NCBI GenBank assembly: GCA_003133205.1
Contig: PKWK01000184.1
Location: 1-6,583, forward strand
Direction of reading: 5' to 3'
DNA from: Granulicella sp.
Lineage (GTDB): Bacteria; Acidobacteriota; Terriglobia; Terriglobales; Acidobacteriaceae
DNA: 6,583 nt
Shown here: one piece after another, positions 6,162 through 6,583 of the stretch
Layout: every line of letters begins with the position of its first letter
Position numbering within the stretch: position 1 is the first letter of the stretch
Program-made: the position numbers and the translations under genes
Notes under the pieces: generated by a model
Seen by the model: the letters and a program-made list of their open reading frames with translations, nothing else
Told to the model about the DNA's origin: nothing
The model's database searches: none

Positions 6162-6238
6162 CTTCGCCCCCGTCCGCGGACGAATCTCGATCCCCCACAT
6201 CCCGCCCCAGCGCAGCCACAAACCGCATTCCCCGCACC
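6153..6238. repeat. Possible small insertion in unit 3 flanked by 9-nt direct repeats
   Basis: CCCCGCACC occurs at 6153-6161 and again at 6230-6238. The 68 nt between them (6162-6229) are absent from units 1 and 2, where the C-rich module joins the hairpin module directly. It contains the self-complementary CGTCCGCGGACG (6171-6182) but no obvious terminal inverted repeats. A 9-nt duplication fits a transposition footprint, but in such C-rich sequence chance or slippage is also possible. Confidence 0.5.
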
Positions 6239-6241
6239 ACC

Positions 6242-6333
6242 GCAAGGGCCGAAGGCCCGACACATACCAGCCCAGCCCGAAGGGCTGGGTCAAGTCCGCC
6301 ACAAAACCCGAGGGCTGAAGGCCCGACACATAA
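6242..6333. repeat. Repeat unit 3, GAA-hairpin module (copy 3 of 3)
   Basis: Nearly identical to 5210-5298 and 5961-6051, with CCCAGCCC (6271-6278) and GGGCTGGG (6282-6289) around GAA, then the ACCCGAGGGCTGAAGGCCCG element. An extra ACC (6239-6241) separates it from the preceding sequence compared with the other copies. Confidence 0.9.
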
Positions 6334-6374
6334 ACCCCACGAAAGGCAACCATTCACCCCTGCCGCCCCCGACG

Positions 6375-6519
6375 TTCATCGGATAGGCCGGGACTTTAGT
6401 CCCGGCATCAAAAACCCGGGTCGAAGACCCGCACCGCTCTGCCGACGGCCGGAGTGAAGCGCAAAGCGCGCAACGACTGAATTGCCCTCCTTCGTGCCGC
6501 CCCAAATCCCCGACCCCAT
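6375..6519. repeat. Repeat unit 3, tail module (copy 2 of 2)
   Basis: Direct repeat of 5335-5479. The GCCGGGAC/GTCCCGGC hairpin is at 6387-6406 and CGGGTC-GAA-GACCCG at 6417-6431. The third hairpin has changed from GAA to GAC in its loop (6441-6449). As with copy 1, it ends at a short distance from what looks like the upstream region of a gene. Confidence 0.92.
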
Positions 6520-6539
6520 GACGTCCCCTGCAATAGCCC

Positions 6540-6583
6540 TTGACACCCCGCGTATAATTTGACTTAGGTCGAGACAGAATCCA
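6540..6583 (+). promoter_or_regulatory. Probable upstream region of a gene beyond the right edge
   Basis: The last 44 nt leave the repeat and become AT-richer. They contain TTGACA (6540-6545), TATAAT (6553-6558) and an imperfect inverted repeat, TTGAC-TTAG-GTCGA (6559-6572), with one mismatch. The two hexamers are only 7 nt apart, so they are not a normal sigma70 pair. The inverted repeat next to a -10-like box could be an operator. The downstream gene is outside the window. Confidence 0.35.

Noticed and set aside
5083..6505. Several short proline-rich or glycine-rich open frames in the repeat region
   Set aside because: They follow the repeats on both strands and recur with them; they show no codon bias or protein features of their own.
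5171..6519. Possible CRISPR array from the repeated palindromes
   Set aside because: Only two or three copies, irregular spacing, modules of different kinds, and no regular unique spacers or cas genes.
6540..6558. TTGACA plus TATAAT as a sigma70 promoter
   Set aside because: The two boxes are only 7 nt apart, far from the usual 16-18 nt; each may be part of some other site.

Overview
The window looks like chromosomal DNA of an acidobacterium (Acidobacteriaceae-like: Granulicella, Edaphobacter, Terriglobus or relatives). This is inferred from the heavily C-ending codon usage of the metabolic genes and from the intergenic palindromic repeats, which resemble ones I remember from those genomes. 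No rRNA, tRNA, CRISPR array, transposase or phage gene is visible.

Layout. (1) Positions 1-915, minus strand: the N-terminal part of an aspartase / class II fumarase superfamily enzyme, most likely aspartate ammonia-lyase. It runs off the left edge. Its reading frame is interrupted, but not broken, by about 99 extra residues built from low-complexity repeats and a palindromic repeat that also occurs twice between genes at the right end. (2) Positions 962-2140, minus strand: a large hypothetical protein with the scattered acidic residues of a PIN-like nuclease, just upstream of the aspartase. (3) Positions 2292-3830, plus strand, divergent: a full-length class I [4Fe-4S] fumarate hydratase. 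(4) Positions 3953-5065, plus strand: a hypothetical protein with an N-terminal HEPN-like domain and a helical C-terminal part. (5) Positions 5066-6583: a repeat-rich region with three copies of a modular palindromic repeat, one small two-helix membrane protein gene (5519-5857) among them, and the upstream region of a gene beyond the right edge.

How they relate. Aspartase makes fumarate from aspartate and fumarase hydrates fumarate to malate, so the two enzymes would form a short aspartate-to-malate route feeding the TCA cycle. The PIN-like and HEPN-like genes flank the fumarase, use less C-biased codons, and look like accessory genes placed beside core metabolism. Both folds are common in RNA-cleaving defence and toxin proteins, but nothing here shows that they work together.

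The most unusual features are the in-frame repeat insertion beside the active-site loop of the aspartase, the repeat modules whose hairpins share a GAA triloop on one strand, and a possible small insertion with a 9-nt direct duplication inside one repeat copy.
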